Notes: generated by a model from the sequence alone, not told the origin. Shown: positions 34,277 through 46,775, numbered from the stretch's first letter. The stretch is 64,000 nt of DNA from Gymnopus androsaceus JB14 (GCA_009733575.1 ML769578.1:62001-126000); one strand, 5' to 3'. Program-made: numbers and translations.

Positions 34277-37179
34277 GATGGAGGAAGGGGAAGAGATGCG
34301 TAAAACTTGTTGAAGGTCACCTATATACTAGAGGCGAAATGATGATAGGCAGAAAGTAAATTGCGATGATCAGTGTAGAACAATTAACCAGAATTAACCT
34401 ATAGGCTGTCAGGAGGGAATAACAAAGCCGTGATGGGGGAAAGGACTCACGGCATATATCCAGATCGCTGACTTAAACTTCAAGTTAAAGTTTAGAACCC
34501 CCGGCGGTGCCTAATCAAGTTGGGATTCCAAAAAAAATGGCTGATTTACCAAAAAAGGAAGGTGTATCCGAACATACGATTCCAAGCGATCTCAATTCTT
34601 AAGTACAAGCTTGGTTCAGAAGGACTACCAAACCGTCTAGCCTCGAATGAGTATGTAATCCGCTGCAAACGGACAAGCTTGTTATGTGGCGGGTCGATAA
34701 AGCTACACGCTTTACAAGTGCGTTTTATGCTTAGAGTTGCGAAGAAGGCTCAAGCTGAGCCTGCACATAATTATCTACGATTCAGATAACCTTCGCAATG
34801 GGTATGCCATAGCCGCGGGTACCCCGAACCAAGTGGAGCTAATAAGGTTTGTGTATAAAAACGAGTTAGTCGACTTTTTCTAGGTTACATACTTACATAC
34901 TTCTTTTAGTTTTTTCATATGTCAGTGGAAGCAAACGCAGGGTGGTAAGACGTCGGCGGATTGCAATCAGTGATTATTATGACAAGTTACATAGGGAGGT
35001 CTCCTACACATTCAAAACGTAATGCTTCAACGCTGGCTGCTATGCACCGTACATTCGTATTCCGTAGAGTCAAACCCATTGCGAATGTCATATATCAGAC
35101 GGACAATCGGAGAACTTGATTCTCGACGTTAGCAAGCAAGAGATCATCGAGATTCGATTCTGAAGCGCTGACCTCACCTACATGATCATTCAGAAGTCGT
35201 TACGCAGAGCACGCACCAGCACTGAGGCTCAGGCTGGCAGGGACGGGGATCTCGATAGATGGTGCTGCCAGACGAAGAAGTCCTAATCCTCGCGATTCAG
35301 CCACGATTAAATCAGAATACTACTTGTTCATATTTAACGAGATATGTAGGTGCACTGTGTGGTGCACTGTGTGGTGCACTATGTGGCCAGCGTCTAGTGC
35401 CTGCCAATCTGCAAGATTGGTTTTTTTTTTCAATCGCCTCGGAGCATGCCAAAGGGTCCTTGGTCGAATCAGATAGACCTACGAGCTTTTTTTTGGGCGA
35501 TTCGTGTACAGCCTAGTAGTGGGTCCATCCGCCGGTGGAATTATGATTTTCAAGTGTGGATCCCAGCTCTCAGATCTCGGAAAGGATGTAAAGTCTAATA
35601 CGCGTAGGATGTTCATCGGCGGTGTTGGAAGGATGGAAGTCGGCCTCGACTCGGCCTCGCGGTTGATCACATCACGGTGGTGACAAAGTCATGTGCAGGT
35701 GACAAATGATTTTTTTTTTGCTCTGAGCCTCGAATCTCGATGTGTCCAAGCCGGAGGTAGGCTTGTATTCTTACCACTTCAACACTTATAATCGCTAGTG
35801 AGTCTACCTCGCAGAGTAGCAATCAATTGTCGTATTCAGCTTTATACTTGTACTAGACGAGTACCCCCTTATTTATTCAGCAGACCGCAACATAATACAC
35901 GCTCTGTCCCCGAGTCTACACCGAGGTACGCTCATCTCCTGTCGTGAGAATAGTTGTAAATCACTAAGTGAAGTCGCTAGCATTGATCCTACTACATGGC
36001 AAGTCGGATGCTCGGAGGAACTACGGTAAAGTGCTTAGTATAAGGACCTGCGGCAAGCCATCGCACCGAATAGCATTAATAAGATTCACGCTGTTCACGG
36101 CACGAAAGTGGAATAAGAGGATGAAACGAAAATGGCTTGTCGATACGGAACGAGAAATCGACTGGAACCTGCATTTCTCCCGAGTCCGCGGTGTGTACTA
36201 CTCATTTCTGGAACAGAATCTGGCTTTACGATTTGACTCGTTAAAAGTTTTACACTACAAAATCCTGTGCGTAAGATTTGAAGGCCTCCAAAATCCAGTT
36301 GGACGTGTCTCGGAGATGATCAGCGCACCTAAAAACATATTAGCTCTGTTTGAGACCAAAATTGGATTGTAATCGCAATTGATTTTTTTTTTTCGGTTGT
36401 AGCACGTTACGCCAATCGTTCGTCAACATCGTGTGTCGTGTATGTGACAGGTATCCTAGACAGGAGAGACGAATCGACACGGAGATAGCATTTAATTCGA
36501 TATTCTTCGTTGCAATATGCATCATGCCGTGGACTCCTGGCGAAAGCAGGCGGAAGCTACTGGAAAATGAAAGGAAGAAGACTCTAGTTAATCCCTCGCA
36601 CTCCGGACGGCGTGCAATTAACCTGCCTATCATCTAGGATCATCAAAAGTGCAAATTTACGCATAGATCGACTTCATGCTTTGGAAGACTCCGAAGTTGA
36701 GTAAACCTTAAGGCTCTTTCTAGCTTCCGAGGCAGACGGGGTGGCATATTTGCACAAACTAATGTCAGTGTCAACGTTTATTGTCAAAACCTCCTTGTTC
36801 CACAGCAACGGTACACCACGACGCAGTCATGGTCAAGGCTTTCGTTACAATGTTTGTTGTAACTACCAGCTTCATCCTTTCTGTCATTGTCAATCAACTC
36901 AAGAAAGTTAGCATGCTTGGCATTCGCTTTCGACTAGGAAAACAGTCGAACAGACTTGCCATAAATTGGATTTCTAAAGTGGGCTCATTTATCTCATTCC
37001 TGCGAGCTGCCGCGTTGCTGTTATTAGGTCGGTCAGTTATTATGCTGGATGAATGTATGGTTCATTGCTGAAAAGGTCTCGGCGGCATTTGGCCCACTAT
37101 GACCGACTCTATTCATACGACAGAAAAACAACGCACACGGATTACTTCCCATTGACTTGGAGTAAAGACCATGACAGCA
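34277..37179. other. 2.9-kb gap; no gene recognised
   Basis: 5' flank of WOPR copy B, then low-information sequence. Open stretches at 35968-36372 and 36781-37071 have no recognisable domain and no supporting splice structure. Confidence 0.4.
35349..35384 (+). repeat. 12-bp tandem repeat, three units
   Basis: Three units of ggtgcactgtgt, the last with one change. Confidence 0.9.
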
Positions 37180-37924
37180 CTACCAATCACAAGCCTTTAC
37201 TACCAGTGCAGCAATTCTTTCGAGACCCTCTCGATCCTCATCGTCGAATCCACCCATCGCGAGACAGTCCAAGTCAAGAACTCCGACCACTTGATCCCCA
37301 GATATAAGAGGACACACAATTTCGCTTTTAGTCTCTCCGTCGCATGCTATATGTCCAGGATAGCTTTCAACATCGGCGACCAGTTTGGTTTCTGCATGCA
37401 TGAACGCATCGGCACATACACCGCGAGATCTGCCGGGGGTGACATTGATGAACTGACAAGCTGGCTTTCCACAGAATGGTCCGAGCAGGAGACGTTCGTC
37501 CTTGATATGCAGCTCAGTACCGGACCTCGGAAACCTGTGTGAGTCGATGTAAAAACCTGACTGAAATCAGGATCGCATAAATCGATAGAATTTATCACGG
37601 CCATACCACACCAATTCACGGCCTTCTCAGGTTCTGATCCAAAGTGTGCTGGAAACGCAAGCAAGGCGTTGTATATCAGAGATGAAGTGTTGGCTAGGTT
37701 GGATACCTGTAAGTAAAATAGTTCGGCTGGAAAATTCTGCGAATGAAGTAAAGAAGCGTACCCAATTTCTTTGGCCATCAAGTAATGGTTCGAGCTGTGT
37801 GTAAACATGAGACCAGAACTGAGATTTTGTCTTCACTCTGGCGCCTTGTGATATTTATCCAAGCAAAATTATCACAGAACCCCACTCACTCTTCTGGAAC
37901 CAAGGAGGAATCTGCGTGCGGCAT
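37180..37924 (-). CDS. Free methionine-(R)-sulfoxide reductase (GAF domain, fRMsr)
   Basis: Reduces free Met-R-sulfoxide with thioredoxin electrons, a cytosolic oxidative-stress repair enzyme (yeast YKL069W type). About 190 residues, the usual size. Starts MPHADSSLVPEE (37924). Exons joined over short introns give TKSQFWSHVYTQLEPLLDGQ, RNW, SLIYNALLAFPAHFG, NWCGFYID, then LLLGPFCGKPACQF, GVCADAF, and SYPGHIACDGETKSEIV with GVLDLDC and FDDEDREGLERIA. The three cysteines expected in the family (in PACQF, GVCADAF and HIACDG) are all present. No frame break. The gene is divergent from the GLTP gene, with 154 bp between start codons. Confidence 0.93.
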
Positions 37925-38078
37925 TTTCGTACTCGCAAGAGCAGGATGAGAGTGTGATAACGCAATCGCGAGCGCCTACTAGTAACGCTCAAAAAATACT
38001 TGGGGATTAGATTAGACGCCCCTTTCATTATCACTTCCATCGTCCCATCTTCGCTTGTTTCTTTTATTCCCAATACGC
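37925..38078. promoter_or_regulatory. Bidirectional promoter region, fRMsr / GLTP
   Basis: Only 154 bp separate two divergent start codons, so both core promoters must lie here or overlap the transcripts. No TATA box is obvious. Confidence 0.55.
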
Positions 38079-38910
38079 ATGGCTCCCTATCTTCAAAGCG
38101 TCAAGGTAAATCGATCCATACTCGCCCTTTGTCGCCATCTGTTGACCATCAAATATTCTAGTCCTTTGCTGATGTCCCAGTCACCGACGCTGGCGTCGAT
38201 ACCCTTGCTTTTCTTGAAGCTTCCCAGGGTGTTCTTGGTTTATTCGGTATGGAAATATCTGCATCATGATTCAACGTTACTGAATCAAGCTCTTTATCTA
38301 CTTAGATCTACTTGGTTCAACCGCTTTTGCTACCGTTCAGTCTGACCTGAAGGGTAATATTGCCGTGGGTTGGGTTCTCAGATACAAATCAGTTACTCAT
38401 GATCATCTTAGAAAGTTCGTGCTCGATATGATGCGGCTCCTACCCAATCGGCCACGCTAGAAGAGTTGGTGAAGAACGAGCAGGGTGAGAAGAAGCGAAC
38501 CGCCACCGAGGGGTTGATGTGGCTACTTCGAGGATTGGCTTTTACTTGCACGGCGCTTTTGAATGCTCAAGCCAACCGAGAGGAGGAGTTGTCTGTTGCT
38601 TTCACAAAGGGTTACGACCAGACTCTCAAAAAGTTCCACAACTTCATCGTGAAGGGTATATTCTCCGTGCGTTGCGTGGCTCGAATTCTTGACGTATCAA
38701 CTGATATCATGTTCTACGTAGGTTGCTATGAAGGCGTGTCCTTACCGCGCAGACTTCTACGCAAAGCTCGCTGCTGATCCAGCTGGCGGTCCATCTGTCC
38801 CTGAAGATACACTCAACGAAGAGCTCGACAAATGGCTGGCCTCTTTGAACCTAATTGTCAAGAGGATGGAAGCGTTTTACGAGAAACATGGTTACAACAA
38901 AGGCTTTTAA
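38079..38910 (+). CDS. Glycolipid transfer protein (GLTP) domain protein
   Basis: Cytosolic carrier of glycosphingolipids between membranes, HET-C2-like. About 204 residues, matching the family. Exons: MAPYLQSVK; SFADVPVTDAGVDTLAFLEA; DLLGSTAFATVQSDLKGNIA; KVRARYDAAPTQSATLEELV onward; and VAMKACPYRADFYAKLA to the stop. The sugar-headgroup recognition residues of GLTP are in place: the D-xxx-N-xx-K set in SDLKGNIAK, the Trp in GLMWLLRGL and the His in LKKFHNF. All introns have GT-AG ends (the third uses gtgggt). No frame break. Confidence 0.93.
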
Positions 38911-40943
38911 TTTCTCACATCTCCTCAGATCATGTTGGTCATCTAAAGATCTCGAAGTAACGAACCTACAGTGACGCACTATTATGCACCCAATCGAGTG
39001 CACTTAGCATTGTCTCAGCGTACTGCTCTCAGATCATGATTTTGACTATATGATATACATGATGCTTAATAGTGTCATTTTCACGCGAGAGTCACGCTTT
39101 TTCAATGACATGTTCAATGCTTAAGCCCATCGCGATTTGTGTGCATCATAGTTGCGTCACTGTATAATGCACTGCACCGTTTTTCACAATCTTCATATCG
39201 TCTGATTACACTGCTAAACCTAATCGACGCTTAAATCTGCTTAGATTTGGTTTTGGGGTGCTGTACTCTTTATCCTTCGGTCTCCTATTCCTAGTAATAC
39301 AGATACCTAGGAATACAGATACTGGACAGTCGGCGCTGTTCTTGTCACACACATTCACGGCTTTCTATCTGAAGACCGAGGAATGAATTGCGGCTACTGA
39401 GCCGAGACTATCATCGAAACACAGGCACAAGTCCTAGACTAGCATCCTCAGTGTTTGAACGACCCCCCTTAGGCGGCGATTCACAGATTGCTGCATTCGG
39501 TTTGGCATGCATGTCCTAACAAATCGTACAATTCTGTCCTTAGTCATTTTACAGTGGGCTGCCGACGTGCAAACTTAGCGTGCCGAGCAGGCTTGTGGCA
39601 TGGGTCTAGGACGGGGACCATGAATTGGACTAATTCTGCTATCAATCAGGATTCAGGAAGAATCGCAAGGAATCTGGGGAATCTTAGATTTCACTCAGGA
39701 AACAGTGATAGAATTGTTAATCAATTGTGTTGATAAGTCGAACGCCCGAAAGGAGGCTGGTTATGTTCGACTTAGTACTGATACACCTCCTGTGTTTAAA
39801 GTTCGCGGCAAGATGCGAGGGACTTTGGATTTCTGTTCTCCGTTTCAAAACTACAGGCAAACACATCTTGATAAGATGGCCCCAACTTGATGCGTAGAAT
39901 ATCAGAAAACATTGGGTTCAAAGTCGTTCCCTAGGGTCAAGGGAAAATAAGTTCCATGGTACTCGCTAATTGTATGATCATCACGTTCTTCTTACCCTGA
40001 CGATGATCAGCTACATGCTTACTTGGTTCTAAGGAGCCATTTAAAATGTCTGTAGAATGTAGCCAGGGATAGTCGAATGCAGCTTCGACGTCATGTACGT
40101 CTAGGAACCAACAAATAGAAAGTCTCATTGACCTGTAACACGAAGATGTGCTCAAACGTATTCGTTCACAGTAACAACTTCATAGAGCGCTGCTTCCATG
40201 CTTGGTACTTGACAGAAGGAAAACCCGTCCAAAAAATCGCTCGTACATATAAAACCTCTCGTGGGTTTGCGGGTGGGGCAGGGGAGGAGCTACTAGCTCC
40301 CTAGCTCCCAACAATCAACAGATAGAGATAGGATGTCGAACCGCTGACACAACCATTCCCAACTTTATCAACAACAATATTCAAGCGGAGCAACAAACTC
40401 ACCGCAATTGCATCGGATGCAAAAGACTAGATAAGCGTCGACTAGGACAAATATCATTCAGTGGTGACATGAGCAATGCATCGGTGCCGCCCCAATTGAA
40501 CTACGTGTAGTCATGATTTGAAAGTAGACCGTAAACAAAGATAGGATGGAAGTCGCCGTCGCGGGAGCGCACATATGCGAGCACGAATATGGCTAGAGTC
40601 TGAGAGCAGAAGCACTTGAGTGGTTTGGCATCGGCAGGTGCAGAGTGGGATCCGAGGATGCCTGAGGAGATGATCCCATCCAATGCGCCACCCACAACAA
40701 AGCGGCCATCTCTGAGGATGATTACAATGCATCCAATGAGGATGTGGCAAAACAAATCTGCAACCCATTGTTCTTGAGAAGCTGATGGTACAGGTCGCCG
40801 TCGCAGCCGTGAAGTCGCCTCTCTGTAAGTGTAAAAAATTATAAGTTCGTCCGCCGACAGGGATCAAGATACTCACTCTAGGAGACCCAAGAAATTGAAT
40901 ACAACACGGTAATGACCGCACGACAAGGGCCCTACGCCGCAAT
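38911..40943. other. 2-kb gap; mostly empty, one weak open stretch
   Basis: No gene recognised at 38911-40500. On the minus strand 40501-40755 an 84-codon open frame contains hydrophobic segments and could belong to a neighbouring or downstream exon, but I cannot support it by any motif. Confidence 0.35.
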
Positions 40944-42393
40944 TCAGTTTTCGTTGGCGGTTTGGTCCAAGGACTCGAGTGAGTCAAAATTTACGCTGCT
41001 CAACCTCGGCCTAATTTTACCCTTTTGCCAGTCTGACTTTTGACCCTGCGATCGGAACTGCGAAACCTCAGTTCGAGCGGGTATTTGCATAACAGGAGAG
41101 GGCTCTAGTTGTATATTTCGTATTCGGGTGGATGATACACTGGATAAAGGCGGTGGTCCCATATACTCTTCCGAAAAGCTTCGCCCATGCCCTCCAAGAT
41201 GAGTTATCGAACCAAGATTTATGCCGTGAGGTTCGGATTGTTTACGATAAGGGAGGTCCGTAGACGAACGATGATCACTTTGTGTACCTCCGTTGAAGTA
41301 CCCTTGCGGGTTATCCATCGAGTGAGTGCGGGTCTCCCGTCGAGCTTGAACATCATCCAGCTCATGCCCCTCGATGGTCGTTAAGATACGGCTCACGTTC
41401 ACGATCACTATAGCTGGAGCTGGTGCTATCAAAAGATAATCTCGCAATGATAGTATCTCTTGTAGAGGCAGCTATGGGCAGTGCTGTCAAGATCGTAGTT
41501 CAACGACGGGGCAGGGGATGTTGCGTATCGAGAATGAAGGGATTTAGATGGTTGGCCTAGTGCCGGAGGTGAGGGGGTAGATGGAGCCAATGCCGAGGGC
41601 TTGGACGGCGGAGGAAAGAACGACAATTCAGAAGCAGGAACTCGTCGTATTGTGGGCGGTGAGAATGTCGTCACTTTATTTTCGAAGGAGCTAGAACTCC
41701 TGTCAGGCCCTTGCGAGGAAGAGCGAGATGGAATTGGTTCATTCGAGGAGGGAATAGGAGCGGCATGCAATTGGGACGGAGAGGATTTCTCTAGAGGGAT
41801 GTAGAGGAACTTTCCGAAGATGTATAGAGTCTGATGCCCATAGATGATTCACCCGTCGTAGTTCAGTAAGATTAATTCCGTATTTTAGCGCAACTCCAGC
41901 CAACGAGTCTTTGGAAGTAACCTAAATGAAATAACTTTATAAGCATCAAACGAACTGGGAAAAGTAAAATAAACCCAAGTTAACTCACTTCATGAACAAT
42001 GACTACTTTTTCGTCAGTTTTTACCTCATTTTTTCCTGTGTCTTCTTCACTATCCTCCGCTGACGATACGTCCACTAGACGCCCGTTATCCAGAACGCGC
42101 GTCAAATGTGGCCTGGTGATTCCAGCATCTCGAAAGACCGTAGATAGTCCTGCACTACGCAAAGGGTGATGATATTGACTGTTCCTGCTACCAGTGTCTG
42201 TTTCTGTTCTCACTCTGGCGTGGTTGGACCCTTCTAAATCCAAGAACGGCCTCGAAGCGTAACTTGGGCTAGGGGATCTGAAAGCGGCAAAAGAAGGATC
42301 ATCATTTAGAGAGACAGAAGAGAGAGATCTCCGGCGACCAGCTATGGGAGATGCGAAAGGATTATAATGAAGCTCTTCTACATCGTTTTGCAT
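40944..42393 (-). CDS. Intracellular LysM-domain protein (LYSMD-like)
   Basis: The start MQNDVEELHYNPFASP leads into a Ser/Arg-rich, signal-less N-terminus with no membrane helix. After one intron (about 41981-41915) it enters a LysM fold: VIVHEV, then SLAGVALKYGINLTELRRVN, HLWASDSIHLRKVLYIPL. This matches the single LysM of the non-secreted LYSMD-type proteins rather than chitin-binding LysM effectors, because there is no signal peptide. The remainder is Ser/Pro-rich (ELSFFPPPS). Two one-base shifts interrupt it: near 41480 (the reading ALPIAASTRDTIIARLSFDS lies one frame over) and near 41385 (TTIEGHELDDVQ lies in the last frame), after which it ends DQTANEN at 40944. Function in fungi is poorly known. 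Confidence 0.82.
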
Positions 42394-43702
42394 GATGTAG
42401 AAGAAGAAAGAACGACGAAACAGAGATGGGCGCCAAAATCGCTCAATGAATGATTAGCGCCGCCCTCGATAAGTAGACTTTCTCCCACCCTCCTCGCCAC
42501 CCTCGACTGGGAGGTGTTCATCCTGTATTATACAACATGCACCGACCCAATGTACCTGTTATAGCTGATTTAAACTAACTTCTCACCAACCACCCGGTAC
42601 GCTCTCCTTTACCCGCGATACCTCGGGCACCTACCTCTTTTCCTCTCTATACATCGCGGTCTTACCCGCCTCTCCCTCTCACTTTTCCTCTTTCCAACCA
42701 AGTTGCACCACTACAAAGCCAAGAATAGAATACTACTGCGCTCTTCCTGCCTAATAGCAACTCACTGGAGTCCACCAAAAACAGTCCGGCCGAATCCGGG
42801 TCTGGTCCGTACCTTAGGGCTTGGGGGACGTAGTCCCTCTGCGACACTTCTGGAGCTCGGGTCCCTTGAAATCCTTTTAGCTCGCTGTAGTTACACAAGA
42901 ATGTAAAGTACGCAGAGCTCACTGCAGCACGACATAGGCTTCTGAAGGGGCCTGATGTGCGGAATATGATTTCTATCTATCTATCTATTGCTTTGAACTT
43001 GCATGACACCATCCACGGCGATTCTAAATTCTGGCTCAAAATGCTCTCTGATCCTGATTGCAAGGCCCTGTATATGAAGGCTTTGCTCCAGTAGGAGTAG
43101 GGGAGCAGCAACTATCATCAAGCCAGCAGGACCAAATTATTCAACCTCTACTATGTAGTATACTGACCAGTAACGCATGGTTACTTCCATGTAGGTTTTC
43201 CACTCGATTCTCTAGTCTGTCGATCTCATCGTGCTTATTTGGTTAGTATATTCTATGGAGTGTTACATGATCAGATTTACGATGCCAGGTGCAATGCGCG
43301 CGTCAGATCCTGCCAAAACCATTCAAAACTTCATTTCTCGATTCCATGTATGTATCCTCATCCCGCGAGACTGACGGACTGAATGTTCCTAGCTCAAACC
43401 GCATTTTGCGCGTTGCTACGTTGACCAAATATCGATCCGCCATCTCCGAAGAGATTGTGGTGTGCCAGACTTTCAAGCCGTCTTTCAACTAGCAATCGTT
43501 GACAGAGTCCAATAAGCTTTGATACAGGTTGAGATAGCACCCGTTATTTACTTATAACATTCTAACGGCGTTCAGTAAATGATTTGACAGTCCGAGCATG
43601 CGCTATGCGGTTCCCCGATTGTTTCTAGACGATTATGCCTCATACTTTCCAGGTGTGATAGTATGCATGTGCTCAGCTTGCGGTGAGTAAGAAGAAGCGA
43701 TG
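42394..43702. other. Intergenic; no gene recognised
   Basis: Pyrimidine-rich 5' flank of the LysM gene up to about 42700, and a short CTAT microsatellite near 42973-42988. A 61-codon minus-strand frame at 43303-43488 has no recognisable motif. Confidence 0.4.
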
Positions 43703-44260
43703 ACCCCGGATTATACGCTCACTTCCCGACCAAATTTGGGCTGTTTCGTCCGAGCCGAAATCCGATTTGGGGTGGCATTTCGTCCAAAATGCATACGAGT
43801 TCTAACTCTTACCGTCAATTTTTGCTGAGGCCTAAGATGTTTCCGATACGTTTTCGGGGTTGAAGATCACAGAAACTTCATCGATATAGACTCACCTCGG
43901 TTTATTCAGGCCAGCTTACAAACTACCATACTGTCTCCGAATTCCGACAATTACTCCGAACTCCGAGAATTGACTACGTTTCGTTCGAAACTTGAAATCT
44001 CTCTGGGTTCTAAATGGGTACTATGTTTCTAACACGTTTCCGTGAAGTACGTGAAATTTCATCAATATACACTTTCCTCAATCCATTCAGGAACTGACAT
44101 GAAGGCTACCTCCGCGAGCTCCGAGAATTGACTGCGTCGAAAACTTGAAAACTCCCTGGGTGGCGGATCATTCTGAAATGCGTCTTCCCTGTTCTTGAAC
44201 CCCACCCCCTCTCCATTATTTCCCAGCTAGGGTACGGGATTTCAGCGTATAATCCGGGGT
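43703..44260. mobile_element. 558-bp MITE-like element with terminal inverted repeats
   Basis: Ends are exact inverted copies of 17 bp (accccggattatacgct at the left, reverse complement at 44244-44260), with weaker inverted similarity continuing about 20 bp inward. It has no coding capacity. The interior contains two related units of about 150-170 bp (43838-44005 and 44020-44165), each with a tcatc-atata-ac...tcagg part and a gagaattgact part. No convincing long target duplication; only TG flanks both ends. Confidence 0.65.
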
Positions 44261-45227
44261 TGTTTTAGGACGGTCCCGACTCGCCTCCTTATGGACAATA
44301 TCCTGATTGATATCGTATGGTCCATGTCATGAACTCTCGGCGCCAACTCATTCCAAAAACATCCTCTGGCAGCTGCCAAACATTCGTTGGTCCACAGCTT
44401 CCACCTGGTCTAACGAGTGGTATGTCTGCGTTTCAGCACCGGCCTGGGTATATCTCCTCACTCAGTCTATTGTCTATCCAGTGAATGATCTTTCTGTATG
44501 TAAGTATTTCTTTTTTTGGCTAGTTTAGGATGATCTACAGCATTTTGACGATATGCAGATGATGAAAAGACAAAAACTTGGTCCCAAACTTAAAAATCGC
44601 TCTCCGGATCCTGTCAAAGCCCTCCAACACCCCGTTTCCAGTCCTTTCATCATCAGGCTCAAAGCTCTCTCCAACCAAATTATGTACGCTGCAACGTCGG
44701 CCGTACATGCTGGTATAAGCTAGCTGCTATATCTTGCAAGAAGCGTCTAAATGCAGAAGTTGGTTTCACGATTCCCATTGACCCCATTGACTGCCCATAG
44801 TACCGACTCATTCAATTTACAGAAATGAATCTCAGCTCCTGTCCAACTTCCGTCTCCAAGTAGGAGTGGTGCTGTACGTCAGTGGGTTCTTCACTTTCAG
44901 TGATCTCATCTTACTTTTTTCATGTAGAAAAAAAAGGTCGGTCTACCAACGATCTACCGCGACGTGTGTCCAGCGGTTGTGATATTGTTGTAGGTATGAA
45001 GCCAAAAGTCTGGTTTCAAACTGGTTCAACTTGAAGATCCCTTCAATACCACGGTGTCCGGTCTCTTCGTCCTCATGCCAAGGTCTGTACGTTACAGCGT
45101 CAATTGAATACAGGCAGACTGATACGAATCGATAGAGATAGTTCTTCATCCCTTGAAGCCTGAAATCAAGCGTTAACTACATAATAGTATTACTACAGAA
45201 TAGTATTCTATTCACGGTCTCTATTGA
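44261..45227. other. No gene recognised
   Basis: Open frames here are short and without motif. Confidence 0.4.
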
Positions 45228-45745
45228 CCGGTATGTAGAAACTAGCGTGATCAAGCTTTTGTCTTCTTTTTGTCTTTATATACCGGACCCATCGAGGCAC
45301 GGTAAATCATCGCGACCTAGCCAAAGGAAATACGATGAGATCACTGTCACTGGCGTTAATGGCTTTGACTTGTCTCCTGTAGGCAGACTCTCGCAAGCAA
45401 GCTTGCTATATTTAGAGGCTTTGACAGGATCCTGAAAGCGACTAGGATTTTACTAAAGCGTAGTTGACCGGTTCGTGACCTTGAAGCATTCGTATTCGGA
45501 ACCGTGATCAAGCATTTTGTCTCTTTTGTCTTCATACACATACCCATCGAAACACGGTAAATTATCCTGGCCTAACTTCCTGAGCTAACCAAAGAAAATA
45601 CGATGAGATCATTGGCACTGGCGTTGAGAAAATTCAAATTGTACTACTTATATTGAAGTATAAGAGGAAGCTAGACGTGATTTGCGTAGGTTCCAAACCG
45701 GTGACATACGTTTTAGTAAAATCCTAGTCGCCTTCAGGATCCTGG
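45228..45745. repeat. Compound repeat: direct repeat nested in an inverted repeat
   Basis: A segment starting ttgaccggt and containing gtgatcaagc, then cggtaaat and aatacgatgagatca, occurs at 45228-45362 and again, diverged, at 45464-45630. Around the second copy, 45425-45462 and 45707-45744 are inverted copies (36 of 38 matching), with weaker similarity extending inward. No coding content. Confidence 0.8.
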
Positions 45746-46250
45746 CAAAGTCATTCATTGCCTTGGGTTCTGGTCCATCATGCCGAGAACTCCCTCAGGC
45801 AAAGTTCTGCCAGTGTAAGGTGTAACACCGGCTAACTATTGTCGATCTATCAACTAGTTGAAATCACGCGCTAGCAAGTGAGTTAACTAACCTTTCACAG
45901 TGGTTCTTGACAGTGAGTGAAGTTTGTTGAAATGATTATGCATGCGTCTGCCTCTCTAGATGATCATTCCTAAGACTTCTCAAGGTCCGAAATACTGGAA
46001 TGACAACCCAACTCATCGAGATTATTCAGGCTATATAATTAAAGCCAGCACCCAGCTCGATACCGCTCGTTCTAGTTGTTGTACACATCGCGCCACGCGG
46101 GGAGAAATGTGATTCATATGAATTTAAGCACTTACAGCGGGATTCAGATTGATACCCTTGGCAGTATACGCAGCTACTAGGTTGATTCCTCACCCGAACA
46201 AAAAAAAACCGCTGGTGAGATGTTATGTCAAACTTGAGGATTGATAGGAC

Positions 46251-46285
46251 CTTACAGTCAGGCTATTGCAACTGAGCTATTCGGC
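46251..46285 (-). repeat. tRNA 5'-half fragment (Tyr-like anticodon GTA)
   Basis: Reads ggccgaatagctcagttgca then atagcctgactgtaag on the minus strand: acceptor 5' strand, D-arm and anticodon arm up to GTA. No matching acceptor 3' strand follows, so it is not a working tRNA. Confidence 0.6.
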
Positions 46286-46452
46286 CAACGTATATTTTTC
46301 TCAAGTGGTTCACCGCCTGGCAGACTCATGATCATCAACTTCATCCCATCCACTGTTCTCTGGTTATTTTAGGTACGGCAGGCGTTAAGCCTAGCGGCGA
46401 TCCTGGTTAGCCCTGGGTCCGGCAGCTCAAGTAGCATGCTGTAACCGCGTAA

Positions 46453-46590
46453 AGAATTAGGAATTTCTAGCAGCTCGTTAGTTCTTTTGTTACGAACAAA
46501 CAACGACTGAATAGTATAGCTCCACCTCGAAGCTTTAAGTGGAGCGTTTCTATAGAGTCGTTGTTTATTACTACAAATTCCTAATCAGCT
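46453..46590. repeat. Imperfect fold-back repeat of about 135 bp
   Basis: Arms share attaggaattt / aaattcctaat, aacaacgact / agtcgttgtt and ctccac / gtggag around a 13-nt loop (46526-46538). The left arm carries about 17 extra bases. Confidence 0.8.
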
Positions 46591-46681
46591 GTTAGAGTGG
46601 GACTTGAAATTTACACCATAAAATCTTGAAGTCAGCCTTGTTGGGATTTCAAAAAAATGAAGCAATTCCTCAACTTATATA

Positions 46682-46775
46682 TGGCCAACGTGGGGATCGA
46701 ACCCAAGACCTTCGCGTAACAGCACCTTGACAAGTTATATTAGCACGACGCTCTAACCAGCTGAGCTAGTCGGCC
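46682..46775 (-). tRNA. tRNA-Ile (anticodon AAT) with 20-nt intron
   Basis: The acceptor stem ggccgac / gttggcc pairs over seven positions, with discriminator A. D-arm agctcagctggttagagc, anticodon loop ctAATaa, T-arm with gggttcgatcccc. A 20-nt intron (taacttgtcaaggtgctgtt) sits one base 3' of the anticodon, the canonical site. Mature length is 74 nt. Confidence 0.93.

Noticed and set aside
35968..36372. 134-codon plus-strand open frame
   Set aside because: Basic, motifless composition, no splice or start context, in an otherwise empty region.
37180..37401. GAF domain as part of a phytochrome or phosphodiesterase
   Set aside because: The stand-alone length, GHIACDGETKSEIV signature and three conserved cysteines fit the free Met-R-sulfoxide reductase instead.
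40501..40755. 84-codon minus-strand frame with hydrophobic runs
   Set aside because: Two overlapping frames are open, no motif in either, and no splice link to the LysM gene could be shown.
41700..41990. LysM domain as a secreted chitin-binding effector
   Set aside because: No signal peptide and only one LysM in a long Ser-rich protein; fits the intracellular LYSMD type.
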